Source: WHSW01 sp963821345 (lineage in GTDB: Bacteria > Actinomycetota > Thermoleophilia > Solirubrobacterales > 70-9). Taken from it: DNA of 64,000 nt. Position 1 is the stretch's first letter. Each line of letters opens with the position of its first letter. The position numbers were made by a program, and so were the translations under genes. Location of the stretch: assembly GCA_963821345.1 (NCBI GenBank), contig CAWGDM010000001.1, positions 124,001-188,000 on the forward strand, given 5' to 3'. Shown piece by piece: positions 1 to 9,041 of the stretch. The notes below the pieces were generated by a model. The model was not told the origin of the DNA. It searched no databases and saw only the letters and a list, made by a program, of their open reading frames with translations.

Positions 1-2
1 TG

Positions 3-197
3 CAGGTCGACGGCACCGCCGACGCCGCCAACGTCGATACCGTGGCGCTCAACGCCGCCAACGTCAAGCCCGGCGAACCAAAGGCCGACGGCGACACTGT
101 CGAGATCCCGTTCACGGCGCCGCCGCAGCCCGGCGGCAACCCGGTCGGCCAGGTGCTGGTCACCGCCGACCCGGCGAAGCTCTACGACTGCGGCTGA
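3..197 (+). CDS. C-terminal end of a protein of unknown function (5' end outside window)
   Basis: An open frame runs in from the left edge and stops at TGA 195-197, giving about 64 residues. The visible part is rich in Ala, Pro, Asp and Val and ends with KLYDCG. It holds no catalytic motif I recognise. The composition resembles the beta-rich secreted proteins found elsewhere in the window, so an exported protein is possible, but that is inference. It converges with the isocitrate dehydrogenase gene, leaving 17 bases between the two stop codons. Confidence 0.5.
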   Translation, partial: QVDGTADAANVDTVALNAANVKPGEPKADGDTVEIPFTAPPQPGGNPVGQVLVTADPAKLYDCG

Positions 198-214
198 CCG
201 AGACCGAGCGGCCG

Positions 215-1432
215 TCAGGCCATCGCGGCCTGCAGGTTCTCGTCGATCGAGGCGAGGAACTCCTGCGTCGTCTGGAACGCCTGGTCGGGGCCGACCAGCA
301 GCGCCAGGTCCTTGGTCATCCTGCCGCTCTCGACCGTCTCGATGCAGACCCGCTCGAGCGTCTCGGCGAACGCGGTGACCGCGGGCGTGCCGTCCATCCG
401 CCCGCGGGCGGCGAGGCCCCGGGTCCAGGCGAAGATCGAGGCGATCGGGTTGGTCGAGGTCGGGTTGCCCTGTTGGTGTTGGCGGTAGTGGCGGGTGACG
501 GTTCCGTGCGCGGCCTCGGCCTCGACCGTCTTGCCGTCGGGGGTCATCAGCACGCTGGTCATCAGCCCGAGCGAGCCGAAGCCCTGGGCCACGGTGTCCG
601 ACTGCACGTCGCCGTCGTAGTTCTTGCAGGCCCAGACGTAGCCGCCCTCCCACTTGAGCGCCGCCGCGACCATGTCGTCGATCAGGCGGTGCTCGTAGGT
701 GAGGCCGGCGGCCTCGAACTCGTCTGAGAACTCGGCCTCGAACACCTCGGCGAACAGGTCCTTGAAGCGCCCGTCGTAGCGCTTCAAGATCGTGTTCTTG
801 GTCGACATGTAGACCGGGAAGCCGCGCTCGAGGCCGTAACGCATCGAGGCCCGGGCGAAGTCGCGGATCGAGTCGTCGTGGTTGTACATCGCCATCGCCA
901 CGCCGCCCCCGGGGAACTGGTGGACCTCCATCTCCATCGGCTCGGATCCGTCCTTGGGCGTGAAGGTGAGGGTCAGCGTGCCCTCGCCGGGGATCACCAC
1001 GTCGGTCGCCCGGTACTGGTCGCCGAACGCGTGGCGGCCGATGATGATCGGCTTGGTCCACCCGGGGACGAGCCTGGGGATGTTCGAGATCACGATCGGC
1101 TCGCGGAAGATCACCCCGCCCAGGATGTTGCGGATCGTCCCGTTCGGCGACCGGTACATCTCCTTGAGCCCGAACTCCTCGACCCGCGCCTCGTCGGGGG
1201 TGATCGTCGCGCACTTGACCCCCACGCCATGCTTCTTGATCGCGTTCGCGGCGTCGACGGTGATCTGGTCGCCGGTCGCGTCGCGGCTCTCGATCGAGAG
1301 GTCGTAGCGCTCCAACTGGAGGTCGAGGTAGGGCAGGATCAGCTGGTCCTTGATGAAGGCCCAGATGATCCGGGTCATCTCATCGCCGTCGAGCTCGACG
1401 ATCGGGTTTTCGACTTTGATCTTGTCTGCCAT
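215..1432 (-). CDS. icd: NADP-dependent isocitrate dehydrogenase (homodimeric type)
   Basis: This enzyme oxidatively decarboxylates isocitrate to 2-oxoglutarate with NADP+ in the citric acid cycle. The 405 residues match the length of the eukaryote-like homodimeric family (subfamily II). The N-terminus has the VELDGDEMTR signature, SPNGT at residues 95-99 is the substrate loop, and the middle carries EGGYVWACKNYDGDVQSD, which holds metal ligands and catalytic Lys/Asp residues. AAHGTVTRH near residue 310 is the NADP-specific cofactor loop. The ATG at 1432 gives the complete N-terminus. The gene is divergent from the crotonase gene across 83 bases, which must hold both promoters. It supplies the same cycle as the sdh operon about 6 kb away. 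The family assignment is firm. Confidence 0.95.
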   Translation of the reverse strand: MADKIKVENPIVELDGDEMTRIIWAFIKDQLILPYLDLQLERYDLSIESRDATGDQITVDAANAIKKHGVGVKCATITPDEARVEEFGLKEMYRSPNGTIRNILGGVIFREPIVISNIPRLVPGWTKPIIIGRHAFGDQYRATDVVIPGEGTLTLTFTPKDGSEPMEMEVHQFPGGGVAMAMYNHDDSIRDFARASMRYGLERGFPVYMSTKNTILKRYDGRFKDLFAEVFEAEFSDEFEAAGLTYEHRLIDDMVAAALKWEGGYVWACKNYDGDVQSDTVAQGFGSLGLMTSVLMTPDGKTVEAEAAHGTVTRHYRQHQQGNPTSTNPIASIFAWTRGLAARGRMDGTPAVTAFAETLERVCIETVESGRMTKDLALLVGPDQAFQTTQEFLASIDENLQAAMA

Positions 1433-1515
1433 CGGGCGGGCGATGCTATCGGCGCGATTCGCCGACGTGATGGTGGAGCACCCGCGGAGCCTATTGGCGG
1501 CATAGAGTCCAGGAC

Positions 1516-2307
1516 ATGGACGCCGAGCGGGTGACGATCGAGGTCGCCGACCAGGTCGCCGACGTGCGGATGACCCGCGCCGAAAAGCACAACGGGCTCG
1601 ACTGGCGGATGTTCGTCGCCCTCAACGAGGCGCTCGACGAGCTGCGCGCGGCGGAAGGCCTGCGCGTCGTGGTGCTCTCGGGCGACGGGCCGAGCTTCTG
1701 CGCCGGCCTGGACTTCAAGAGCTTCTCATCCGGGAACGGCGACCTGGCCGGCGACGGCTTCGCCGCGGTCGAGGGCTCGATCGCCAACCACGCCCAGCGG
1801 GTCGCCTACGGGTGGCGCGAGCTCGAGGTCCCGGTGGTCGCGGCGCTGCGCGGCAACTGCCTCGGCGGCGGCTGCCAGATCGCGCTCGGCGCCGACATCC
1901 GCCTGGCGGCGCCGGACGTACGGCTATCGGTGATGGAGATCAAGTACGGCCTGGTCCCGGACATGAGCCTGTGGCAGACGCTGCCGCGCCTGGTCGGCGA
2001 CGACGTCGCTCGCGAGCTCACCTACACGGCGCGGATCGTCGAGGCCGAAGAGGCGCTGGCGCTCGGCCTGGTCACCCGGATCGAGCCCGAGCCGCTCGCC
2101 GCCGCGAAGGCGCTGGCGGCCGAGATCGCGGCCCGCTCGCCGGACGCGATCCGGCGCGCCAAGCGGCTCGCCAACGAGGTGCCCAACCTGTCGGCCGCCG
2201 ACGGGCTCGCGCGCGAGGCCGAGCTGCAGAAGGAGCTGATCGGCAGCCCGAACCAGATCGCGGCGGTCACCGCGGCGATGAGCGGGCAGCCGGCAAGCTT
2301 TTCGTGA
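1516..2307 (+). CDS. Crotonase / enoyl-CoA hydratase-isomerase family protein
   Basis: A 263-residue protein of the crotonase superfamily, whose members stabilise a CoA-thioester enolate with a backbone oxyanion hole (hydration, isomerisation, dehalogenation and related reactions). The first oxyanion segment is SFCAGLDFKSF near residue 58. The second is GNCLGGGCQIALGADIRLA at about residues 113-131. It is followed by MEIKYGLVPDMS, where hydratases carry a catalytic Glu. The C-terminal AAEIAARSPDAIRRAKRL helix is also typical. Length fits a single-domain member. The exact substrate cannot be read from the sequence. The gene is divergent from icd, and the next gene begins 52 bases downstream. 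Confidence 0.85.
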   Translation: MDAERVTIEVADQVADVRMTRAEKHNGLDWRMFVALNEALDELRAAEGLRVVVLSGDGPSFCAGLDFKSFSSGNGDLAGDGFAAVEGSIANHAQRVAYGWRELEVPVVAALRGNCLGGGCQIALGADIRLAAPDVRLSVMEIKYGLVPDMSLWQTLPRLVGDDVARELTYTARIVEAEEALALGLVTRIEPEPLAAAKALAAEIAARSPDAIRRAKRLANEVPNLSAADGLAREAELQKELIGSPNQIAAVTAAMSGQPASFS

Positions 2308-2359
2308 CCCGGAGCCGTAGTCAATCGATGACGCAGCAACAGACGACAAGGAGGGCTGG

Positions 2360-2659
2360 ATGGACCTGTTCATGATTCGGCGCAACAAGGGGTGGAAGAC
2401 ACCCGAGGAGCTCGGCGCGGCCGCCGAGCGGTCCAAGGAAGTGGCCGAGAGCGACTTCCCGGACGGGATCCGCTGGATCCGCAGCTACGTCGTCCAGGAG
2501 GAGAGCGGCGAGCTGGGCACGGTCTGCATCTACGAGGCGACCGACGCCGACACGGTGCGGCGGCATGCCGACGAGGTCGGGATGCCGGCCGACGAGGTGC
2601 TGACGATCGCCGACACGGTGATCGTGCGCCCGGACCCGGAGCCCGCGGCGACCGCCTGA
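2360..2659 (+). CDS. DUF4242 / SCO4226-like small protein
   Basis: A 99-residue cytoplasmic protein starting at ATG 2360 behind a strong AAGGAGG ribosome binding site at 2348-2354. It resembles the DUF4242 family, a small ferredoxin-like fold whose Streptomyces member SCO4226 binds nickel. Family features seen here are the opening MDLFMIRR strand, the RWIRSYVVQEE strand near residue 40 and the paired-helix HADEVGMPADEV segment near residue 71. There is no signal peptide or membrane segment. It may be co-transcribed with the crotonase gene 52 bases upstream. The function is not established and metal binding here is only inferred from the family. Confidence 0.7.
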   Translation: MDLFMIRRNKGWKTPEELGAAAERSKEVAESDFPDGIRWIRSYVVQEESGELGTVCIYEATDADTVRRHADEVGMPADEVLTIADTVIVRPDPEPAATA

Positions 2660-2689
2660 ACGCCCGGCCGCTGCGTCGGTCGTTGACAC

Positions 2690-2715
2690 AAGGAGTGAAC
2701 CATGATTCACTTCTT
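2690..2715. promoter_or_regulatory. Probable TetR operator: 26-bp palindrome ending two bases before the TetR start codon
   Basis: Half-sites AAGGAGTGAA (2690-2699) and TTCACTTCTT (2706-2715) face each other across CCATGA and match at nine of ten positions. The palindrome ends two bases before the GTG of the TetR gene, and a TTGACA hexamer sits just before it at 2683-2688. This is the normal size and place for an autorepressing TetR operator. Binding itself is inferred. Confidence 0.6.
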
Positions 2716-2717
2716 AT

Positions 2718-3347
2718 GTGGCGTACCGACCGACGCAGCGCACCGAGGCCCGCAAGGCGGAGGTGCGCGAGCGGATCGTGACCGCCGCACGCGGGCTGGT
2801 CGCCCGCGGCGGCTACACCGAGGCCCAGGTCGCCGCGGTGGCCGCGGACGCCGGGGTGGCGACCGGAACCGTCTACCGCCACTTTCCCTCGAAGGCCGAC
2901 CTGTTCGCGGAGGTCTTTCGCAACGCCTCACAGCATGAGGTCGACGCGGTCGTCGAGGCGGCCGCCGACGGCGACAGCTCGGCCGCAGCCCGGATCGCCG
3001 CCGCTGTCGAGACCTTCGCCCACCGGGCGCTTCGCGGCCGGCGACTCGCCTGGGCGCTGATCGCCGAGCCGGTCGACCCCGCGGTCGAGGCCGAGCGGCT
3101 GATCTTCCGGCGCGCCTACCGCGACGCGTTCGCCGGCGTGATCGCCGACGGCGTCGAGAGCGGCGAGCTGCCGGCCCAGGACCCGGCTACCAGCGCCGCG
3201 GCGCTGGTCGGGGCGATCGGGGAGGCGCTCGTTGGCCCGGTCTCCCCCACCACCGCAGCTCGCGACCCCGAGTCGCTGATCGATTCGCTGAGAGACTTCT
3301 GTATCCGCTCGGTCACCGGAAAGGAGCCCGCGAATGTCAACGCTTGA
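2718..3347 (+). CDS. TetR family transcriptional regulator
   Basis: A 209-residue one-component regulator. Residues about 12-60 form the TetR DNA-binding domain: the VRERIVTAARGLVARGGY helix, then VAAVAADAGVATGTVYRHF, the helix-turn-helix recognition segment with its usual TVYxHFxxK ending. The rest is a helical ligand-binding and dimerisation domain with no recognisable effector. I chose GTG 2718 because it lies right behind the palindrome. The end overlaps the AidB-like acyl-CoA dehydrogenase start by 14 bases, so the two are co-transcribed and probably translationally coupled. The likely job is to repress this operon until an acyl-CoA-type or electrophilic signal appears; the ligand is unknown. 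Confidence 0.85.
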   Translation: MAYRPTQRTEARKAEVRERIVTAARGLVARGGYTEAQVAAVAADAGVATGTVYRHFPSKADLFAEVFRNASQHEVDAVVEAAADGDSSAAARIAAAVETFAHRALRGRRLAWALIAEPVDPAVEAERLIFRRAYRDAFAGVIADGVESGELPAQDPATSAAALVGAIGEALVGPVSPTTAARDPESLIDSLRDFCIRSVTGKEPANVNA

Positions 3348-5007
3348 GCGCCGCCCCACCGCGGCCACCCACGCCGTCGCCAACCAGGCCACGCCGCTGG
3401 AGGACTACAACACCTTCGAGGCCGACCGGGTGCTGGTCGAGGCGCTGGGCCGCGAGGGCGGCGAGTGGGCGACCGACCGGGTCAGCGAGGTCGGCGCCTT
3501 CGCCGGCTCGGCGCGGGCGATCCGCTGGGGCTTCGAGGCGAACGAGAACCCGCCCAAGCTGCGGACCCACGACCGGTTCGGCAACCGGATCGACGAGGTC
3601 GAGTTCCACCCCGCCTGGCACGAGTTGCTGCGGGCCGGGGTCAGCCGCGGCCTCCACGCCCTGCCCTGGCGCGAGCCCGAGCCGGGCGCGCACGTGGTCC
3701 GCGCCGCGATGTCGGTCGCCTCGCAGGCCGAGGCCGGGGTCGGCTGTCCGATCTCGATGACCTACTCGGTGATCCCGGCGCTGCGCAAGCAGCCCGAACT
3801 GGCCGCCGAGTGGGAGCCGCGCTTCACCTCGCTGCACTACGACGGCGAGCGCCTGCGCCCGGCCGCCGACAAGGCCGGGGCGCTGTGCGGGATGGGGATG
3901 ACCGAGAAGCAGGGCGGCTCGGACGTGCGGGCCAACACGACCACGGCGACGCCGCTGAACGGCGGCGGGCCCGGGGCCGAGTACGAGCTCAACGGCCACA
4001 AGTGGTTCATGTCGGCGCCGATGTGCGACGCCTTCCTCGTCCTCGCCCAGGCCGACGGCGGGCTCTCCTGCTTCTTGATGCCCCGCTTCACCCCCGACGG
4101 GGAGCGCAACGCGATCCAGATCCAGCGGCTCAAGGACAAGCTCGGCAACCGCTCGAACGCATCCAGCGAGGTCGAGTTCCGCGGCGCCTGGGCGCGGATG
4201 GTCGGCGAGGAGGGGCGCGGCGTGGCGACGATCATCGAGATGGTCAACCACACCCGGCTCGACTGCTGCCTGGGTGCGGCTGCCGGGATGCGCTCGGCGG
4301 TCGCCAACGCGATCCACCACACCTCGCAGCGCGCCGCGTTCGGCAGGCTGCTGATCGACCAGCCGCTGATGCGCAACGTGCTCGCCGACCTCGCGATCGA
4401 GTCGGAGGCGGCGACGATCGGCGCGATGCGGCTGGCGCGGGCATATGACGGCTCGATCGCCGGCGACGACGGCGAGACCCAGTTCAAGCGGGTCGCCAAC
4501 GCGGTGCTCAAGTACTGGCTCTGCAAGCGCGCGGTCCCCCACGCCGGCGAGGCGCTCGAGTGCTTCGGCGGCAACGGCTTCGTCGAGGAGTCGGGGATGC
4601 CGCGGCTGTATCGCGAGTCGCCGCTGAACTCGATCTGGGAGGGCTCGGGCAACGTCCAGTGTCTCGACGTGCTGCGGGCGATGGCCCGCGGGCCGCAGGC
4701 GACGGACGCCTTCTTCGCCGAGGTCGACGAGGCCGCCGGCGCCGACCCGCGCCTGGACGCCGCGGCGGCCGAGCTGCGCGCCGAGCTCGAGGACATCGAG
4801 GCGATCGAGTCCCGCGCCCGGCGACTGGTCGAGCGGATGGCGCTGGTGCTCCAAGGGTCGCTGATGGTCCGCTTCGGCGACCAGGCCGCCGCCGACGCCT
4901 TCTGCGCCTCGCGGCTCGGCGGCGACTGGGGCCGCGCATTTGGCACCCTGCCCGCCTCACTCGACTTCGACCGCATCATCGAACGCCACGCGGTGTTCGC
5001 TCAGTAA
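3334..5007 (+). CDS. AidB-like acyl-CoA dehydrogenase family protein
   Basis: A 557-residue flavoprotein of the acyl-CoA dehydrogenase superfamily, longer than the usual 380-400 residues and closest in layout to the AidB group. AidB of E. coli is induced by alkylation stress and binds DNA. Visible marks are GMGMTEKQGGSDVRANTT near residue 190 (FAD/substrate loop), ALECFGGNGFVEE near residue 408 and the AidB-type segment RESPLNSIWEGSGNVQCLDV near residues 428-446. The start ATG 3334 lies inside the end of the TetR gene. The stop shares a base with the next ATG (TAATG at 5005-5009), so three proteins may be coupled. Whether it acts on acyl-CoA or protects DNA cannot be told. Confidence 0.88.
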   Translation: MSTLERRPTAATHAVANQATPLEDYNTFEADRVLVEALGREGGEWATDRVSEVGAFAGSARAIRWGFEANENPPKLRTHDRFGNRIDEVEFHPAWHELLRAGVSRGLHALPWREPEPGAHVVRAAMSVASQAEAGVGCPISMTYSVIPALRKQPELAAEWEPRFTSLHYDGERLRPAADKAGALCGMGMTEKQGGSDVRANTTTATPLNGGGPGAEYELNGHKWFMSAPMCDAFLVLAQADGGLSCFLMPRFTPDGERNAIQIQRLKDKLGNRSNASSEVEFRGAWARMVGEEGRGVATIIEMVNHTRLDCCLGAAAGMRSAVANAIHHTSQRAAFGRLLIDQPLMRNVLADLAIESEAATIGAMRLARAYDGSIAGDDGETQFKRVANAVLKYWLCKRAVPHAGEALECFGGNGFVEESGMPRLYRESPLNSIWEGSGNVQCLDVLRAMARGPQATDAFFAEVDEAAGADPRLDAAAAELRAELEDIEAIESRARRLVERMALVLQGSLMVRFGDQAAADAFCASRLGGDWGRAFGTLPASLDFDRIIERHAVFAQ

Positions 5008-5720
5008 TGGCGCTCTCCACCCGGATCAGAAAGCATCTGCAGGGCAACGCGGTCGCCTACGCGGCCCTGTTCGTCGCCCTCGGCGGCACGGCGCTCGCCC
5101 TGCCCGGGCACAAGCAGGTGAAGTCCGACGACCTCGCCAACGGCGCGGTCAAGAGCAAGGCGATCGCGACCGCCGCCGTGAGCGAGAAGAAGCTCAAGTC
5201 GGGCGCCGTGACCGAGACCAAGCTCGGCGCCGGCGCGGTGACCGCGGCCAAGCTCCGCGCCGGGGCGGTCGGGGTCAGCCAGCTCGCCGACGACGCGGTC
5301 GAGCGAAAGAAGCTCAAGGCCCAGGCCGTGACCTCGCAGAAGCTCGCCGACAGCGCCGTCACCTCGGACAAGGTCGCTGACGGAACGCTGCTGGCGACCG
5401 ACTTCGGGCCGGGCCAGATCTCGGACGGCTTCCTGGCGACCGGCGGCGGCAGCTTCGCGATCGCGCGCTCCGGGCGCGTCTACACGACCGCGACCCTGGT
5501 CCCGGCGTGCACGGCCGGAACCTGCACGTTCACGGTCCAGATCGACGGCGCCAGCGTCCCCGGCGCCACCGCAACCGTGGACAACACCCCGCCCGAGCAG
5601 CTCACCCTGATCGGGCTCACCGGCGCGGTCGCCGCGGGCAACCACACGGTCAGCCTGCTCTCCTCGGGCACCGGCGCCGCCGCCACCCAGGTCCAGCTCG
5701 GCGGCATCCTGCTGCAGTAG
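5007..5720 (+). CDS. Secreted or surface protein with AV-x(n)-KL repeat stem
   Basis: A 237-residue protein whose ATG overlaps the preceding stop by one base. Residues 1-31 hold a basic start and a hydrophobic segment (AVAYAALFVALGGTALAL), a signal peptide or anchor. Residues about 35-130 are a repeat of roughly ten residues of the form GAVt-x2-KL-x-x (GAVTETKLGA, GAVTAAKLRA, QAVTSQKLAD, SAVTSDKVAD), which probably forms a regular solenoid or fibrous stem. The last 100 residues are beta-rich, with two Cys around VPACTAGTC. This type is, to my knowledge, common in Solirubrobacterales, and its function is unknown. Coupling to an acyl-CoA dehydrogenase gene is unexpected. Confidence 0.75.
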   Translation: MALSTRIRKHLQGNAVAYAALFVALGGTALALPGHKQVKSDDLANGAVKSKAIATAAVSEKKLKSGAVTETKLGAGAVTAAKLRAGAVGVSQLADDAVERKKLKAQAVTSQKLADSAVTSDKVADGTLLATDFGPGQISDGFLATGGGSFAIARSGRVYTTATLVPACTAGTCTFTVQIDGASVPGATATVDNTPPEQLTLIGLTGAVAAGNHTVSLLSSGTGAAATQVQLGGILLQ

Positions 5721-5741
5721 CCGGCCATCTAACCTGGCCGC

Positions 5742-6080
5742 GTGGCCTACGACCAGGCGCTTGCGGATCGCATTCGCGCGGTGCTCGCGATGCGGGACGG
5801 GCTGACCGAGCGCAAGATGTTCGGCGGGATCGCCTGGATGGTGAGCGGCAACATGGCCTGCGGGGTGCTCGGGGACGAGCTGATCGTCCGCCTCGACGGG
5901 GATGAGAGCGCGCGCGCCCTGGCCGAGCCCGGGGTCCGCGAGTTCGACTTCACCGGCCGCCCGATGAAGAGCATCGTCTGCGTGGCGCCCGAGCAGATCG
6001 CCGGCGACGAAGCGCTCGCGGGCTGGGTTGACGCCGGCGCCGACTTCGCCGCCTCGCTGCCGGCGAAGGCCAAGAAGTAG
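5742..6080 (+). CDS. TfoX N-terminal domain protein
   Basis: A 112-residue cytoplasmic protein made of one TfoX N-terminal domain. Typical segments are the start helix ALADRIRAVLAMRDGLTERKMFGGIAWMVSGNMACGV and the strand FDFTGRPMKSIVCVAPE. Full TfoX (Sxy) proteins, known as competence activators in gamma-proteobacteria, have a second C-terminal domain that is missing here, so a competence role should not be assumed. The start is GTG 5742, 21 bases after the preceding stop; no strong ribosome binding site is visible. The stop is 19 bases before the protease gene. Confidence 0.8.
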   Translation: MAYDQALADRIRAVLAMRDGLTERKMFGGIAWMVSGNMACGVLGDELIVRLDGDESARALAEPGVREFDFTGRPMKSIVCVAPEQIAGDEALAGWVDAGADFAASLPAKAKK

Positions 6081-6099
6081 CGCCGCCTACGATTAATCC

Positions 6100-7279
6100 A
6101 TGACGCCAAGGGGACAGCTGACCCTGTTTCGAATCCGGGGCATCCGGATCGGGGTCGACTACTCGTGGTTCTTCGTCCTCTTTCTGATCATCCTCTGGCT
6201 CTCGGGCTTCTACCGCGACGTGCTCGACGTCGGCCAGTCGGACAGCGACCCGTACCTGCTCGCGGTCGCCTCGGCGTTCGCCTTCTTCGCCTCGATCCTG
6301 CTCCACGAGCTCGGCCACGCCGTCGAGGCGAACCGGCTCGGCGTGCCGATCACCGAGATCACCCTGTGGCTGTTCGGCGGGGTGGCCAGGATGAGCAAGG
6401 ACACCGAGTCGCCGGGCGCCGAGTTCAAGGTCGCGGCCGCCGGGCCGGCGGTGACCGCGCTGATCGCGGTCGGGCTGACCGCGCTCGGGATCGCGGTCGC
6501 GGGCTCGGACGACTTCTGGGCCGCGGTCCGGCTCGACCCCGGGGTCCAGATCTCGGGACCGACGGCGATGGTCGCCTGGCTTGCGCAGATCAACTTCCTC
6601 GTCCTGTTCTTCAACCTGATCCCGGCCTTTCCGCTCGACGGCGGGCGGATCGCCCGCGCGATCGCCTGGCGGCTGACCGGGGACCGCAACCGCGCGACCC
6701 GCTTCGCCGCCAACCTCGGGCGCGTCTTCTCCTACCTGATGATCGGGTTCGGGCTGTTCTTGATCGTCGGCTACGGCGACGTGGTCGGCGGCATCTGGCT
6801 GGCGCCTGATCGGGTTCATCCTCGGCCAGTCGGCGCGCGCCTACGCGGTCCAGTCCGACTTCGCCAGCCGGATCGGCGGGATCAGCGTCGCCGACGTGAT
6901 GGACGCCGAGCCGGTGTTCATCACCGAGGACACCAGCATCGAGCGGGCGCTCGACGAGTACTTCCTTCGCTACCGCTGGCCCTGGTTCCCGGTCGTCGAC
7001 GCGGGCGACCACTTCCGCGGCCTGCTCGTCCGCGAGGTGGCCGACGGGGTCCCGGAGCCGAGCCGCGCCTCGCGGACGGTCGGCGACGTGTTCGAGCTCG
7101 ACGCCTCGGGCATGTTGCGGGTACGCGACGACGCGCCGCTCGAGTCGCTGCTCGGCAACGACGCCCTGCGCCGCCTCGGCGGGCTGGCGGCGGTCGACGC
7201 CGAGGGGCGCCTGCGGGGAGTGATCACCGCCGATCAGGTCGGCCGCGCCCTGCGCGGGGCGCTCGGCCCGAGCGCGTAA
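6100..7279 (+). CDS. Site-2 protease (M50) family with CBS domains; frame broken by one extra base near 6805
   Basis: An intramembrane zinc metalloprotease of the S2P family. HELGH at residues 69-73 is the zinc motif, and FNLIPAFPLDGGR near residue 170 is the second conserved motif (LDG) that supplies the third ligand. Several hydrophobic segments surround them. The frame from 6100 reads sense up to GGIWLA, then loses similarity. Skipping one C at about 6805 continues it as LIGFILGQSARAYAVQ and through two CBS repeats (DVMDAEPVFITEDTS; LRGVITADQVGRAL) to 7279. The corrected length is 392 residues, normal for the family. The break lies in a GCGCC stretch and is probably an assembly error, though a true mutation cannot be excluded. 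Confidence 0.82.
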
Positions 7280-7348
7280 CGCTGCGGCCGTCTGAGCCGC
7301 TGGCGGGCGGGTAGAGCCCGTGGGGCGTTTCTATAGGATCGCCCTCCC

Positions 7349-9037
7349 ATGCCGCGCCACGACGTACTCGTCATCGGAGCCGGGCTCGCCGGCCAGCGGG
7401 CGGCCCTGGCCGCCGCCGAACAGGGCGTCTCGGTGGGGATCGTGTCCAAGGTCCACCCGGTGCGCTCGCACTCGAACGCCGCCCAGGGCGGGATCAACGC
7501 GGCGCTCCAGGAGGGCGACAGCTGGGAATCGCACGCCTTCGACACCGTCAAGGGGTCCGACTACCTCGGCGACCAGGACGCGATCTCGATCATGTGCCGC
7601 GAGGCGCCGGAGGAGATCCTGCACCTCGAGCACCTCGGCGTCCCCTTCCATCGCAACGAGGAGGGCAAGCTCGGCACCCGCGCCTTCGGCGGCGCCTCGC
7701 AGGCACGCACCTACTACGTCGCCGACATCACCGGCCAGGCGATCATGCACGTGCTCTACGAGCAGCTGATGAAGTACGCCGACGCGGTCGACCGCTACGA
7801 GGAGTACTTCACCACGGCGCTGGCGCTCGATGACGACGGCGCCTGCGTCGGGGCCGTGCTGCGCAACGTCCGCGACGGCTCGATGGAGCTGTTCGAGGCC
7901 AAGAACGTGATCCTCGCCACCGGCGGCGACGGCCAGGCGTGGCAGCCGACCACCAACGCGCTGATCTGCACCGGCGACGGGATCGCGCAGGCCTATCGCG
8001 TCGGGGCCCCGCTGATGGACATGGAGATGATCCAGTACCACCCGACGACGCTGGCGGGCAAGGGCTTCTTGATCACCGAGGGCGCCCGCGGCGAGGGCGC
8101 CCACCTGCTGAACGCCAGCGGCGAGCGGTTCATGGAGAAGTACGCGCCGAACAAGATGGAGCTCGCCTCGCGCGACGTCGTCTCGCGCGCCGAGCAGACC
8201 GAGATCAACGAGGGCCGCGGCTTCCCCGACGGCACCGTCGCGCTCGACATCACCGTGGTGCCGAAGAAGCGCATCCACGAGGCGCTGCGCGAGATCGTCC
8301 TCGTCGGCCGCGACTTCGCCGGCGTCGACATCACCCGCGAGCCGATCCACATCAAGCCCGGCAACCACTACACGATGGGCGGCGTCAAGACCGACGCCGA
8401 CGGCGCCACCTCGATCCCCGGCCTCTACGCCGCCGGCGAGTGCGCGTGCGTCTCGGTTCACGGCGGCAACCGGCTGGGCGCCAACTCACTGCTCGACACG
8501 TTGATCTTCGGTCGCCGGGCCGGCATCCACGCCGCCAACCGGACCAAGCTGGTCGATAGCGGGCGGCCGTCGAAGTCCGTGCTCGCCGACGAGCAGGCGA
8601 TGATCGACGGGATCGTCAACCGCGAGCGCGGCTCGGGCAGGCGGGTCTCGGAGATTCGCAAGGAGCTCGGGGCGACGATGGACCGCTACGTGGCGGTGTT
8701 CCGCGACGACGAGGGCATCAAACAGGCGCACGAGATCGTCAAGCGGCTGAAGGAGGAGGCGGAGACCGCCTACATCGACGATCGCGGCAACGTCTTCAAC
8801 CAGGACGTGCTCGGGGCGCTCGAGCTCGGCTACATGCTCGACTGCGCCGAGTGCGCCTGCGTCGGCGCCCTGCACCGGACCGAGAGCCGCGGCGCCCAGT
8901 TCCGCACCGACTTCCCGGAGCGCAACGACGACGAGTGGCTCAAGCACATCGACCTGACCCTGAACGGCGACGGGCCGGAGATCAGCTACTCCGACGTGAC
9001 GATCACCGAGTGGCAACCGATGGAGAGGACCTACTAG
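7349..9037 (+). CDS. sdhA: Succinate dehydrogenase / fumarate reductase flavoprotein subunit
   Basis: The catalytic subunit that oxidises succinate to fumarate and passes electrons from FAD to the iron-sulfur subunit. At 562 residues the length is normal. GAGLAGQRAALAAAEQG (residues 8-24) is the FAD-binding Rossmann loop, and H41 in HSNAAQGG is the covalent FAD attachment site. EGARGEGAHLLN and YHPTTL belong to the active site, with HYTMGGVKTD and GGNRLGANSL near the C-terminal half. It is first in a four-gene operon: sdhB follows after 4 bases. The subunit composition that follows shows the complex is of the non-classical type E. Confidence 0.95.
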   Translation: MPRHDVLVIGAGLAGQRAALAAAEQGVSVGIVSKVHPVRSHSNAAQGGINAALQEGDSWESHAFDTVKGSDYLGDQDAISIMCREAPEEILHLEHLGVPFHRNEEGKLGTRAFGGASQARTYYVADITGQAIMHVLYEQLMKYADAVDRYEEYFTTALALDDDGACVGAVLRNVRDGSMELFEAKNVILATGGDGQAWQPTTNALICTGDGIAQAYRVGAPLMDMEMIQYHPTTLAGKGFLITEGARGEGAHLLNASGERFMEKYAPNKMELASRDVVSRAEQTEINEGRGFPDGTVALDITVVPKKRIHEALREIVLVGRDFAGVDITREPIHIKPGNHYTMGGVKTDADGATSIPGLYAAGECACVSVHGGNRLGANSLLDTLIFGRRAGIHAANRTKLVDSGRPSKSVLADEQAMIDGIVNRERGSGRRVSEIRKELGATMDRYVAVFRDDEGIKQAHEIVKRLKEEAETAYIDDRGNVFNQDVLGALELGYMLDCAECACVGALHRTESRGAQFRTDFPERNDDEWLKHIDLTLNGDGPEISYSDVTITEWQPMERTY

Positions 9038-9041
9038 GCCG

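Noticed and set aside
3337..4854. A 505-residue minus-strand frame opposite the AidB-like gene
   Set aside because: Composition is biased (Arg, Gly, Val, Leu, His, Gln), with no fold or motif, and the plus strand has convincing acyl-CoA dehydrogenase motifs.
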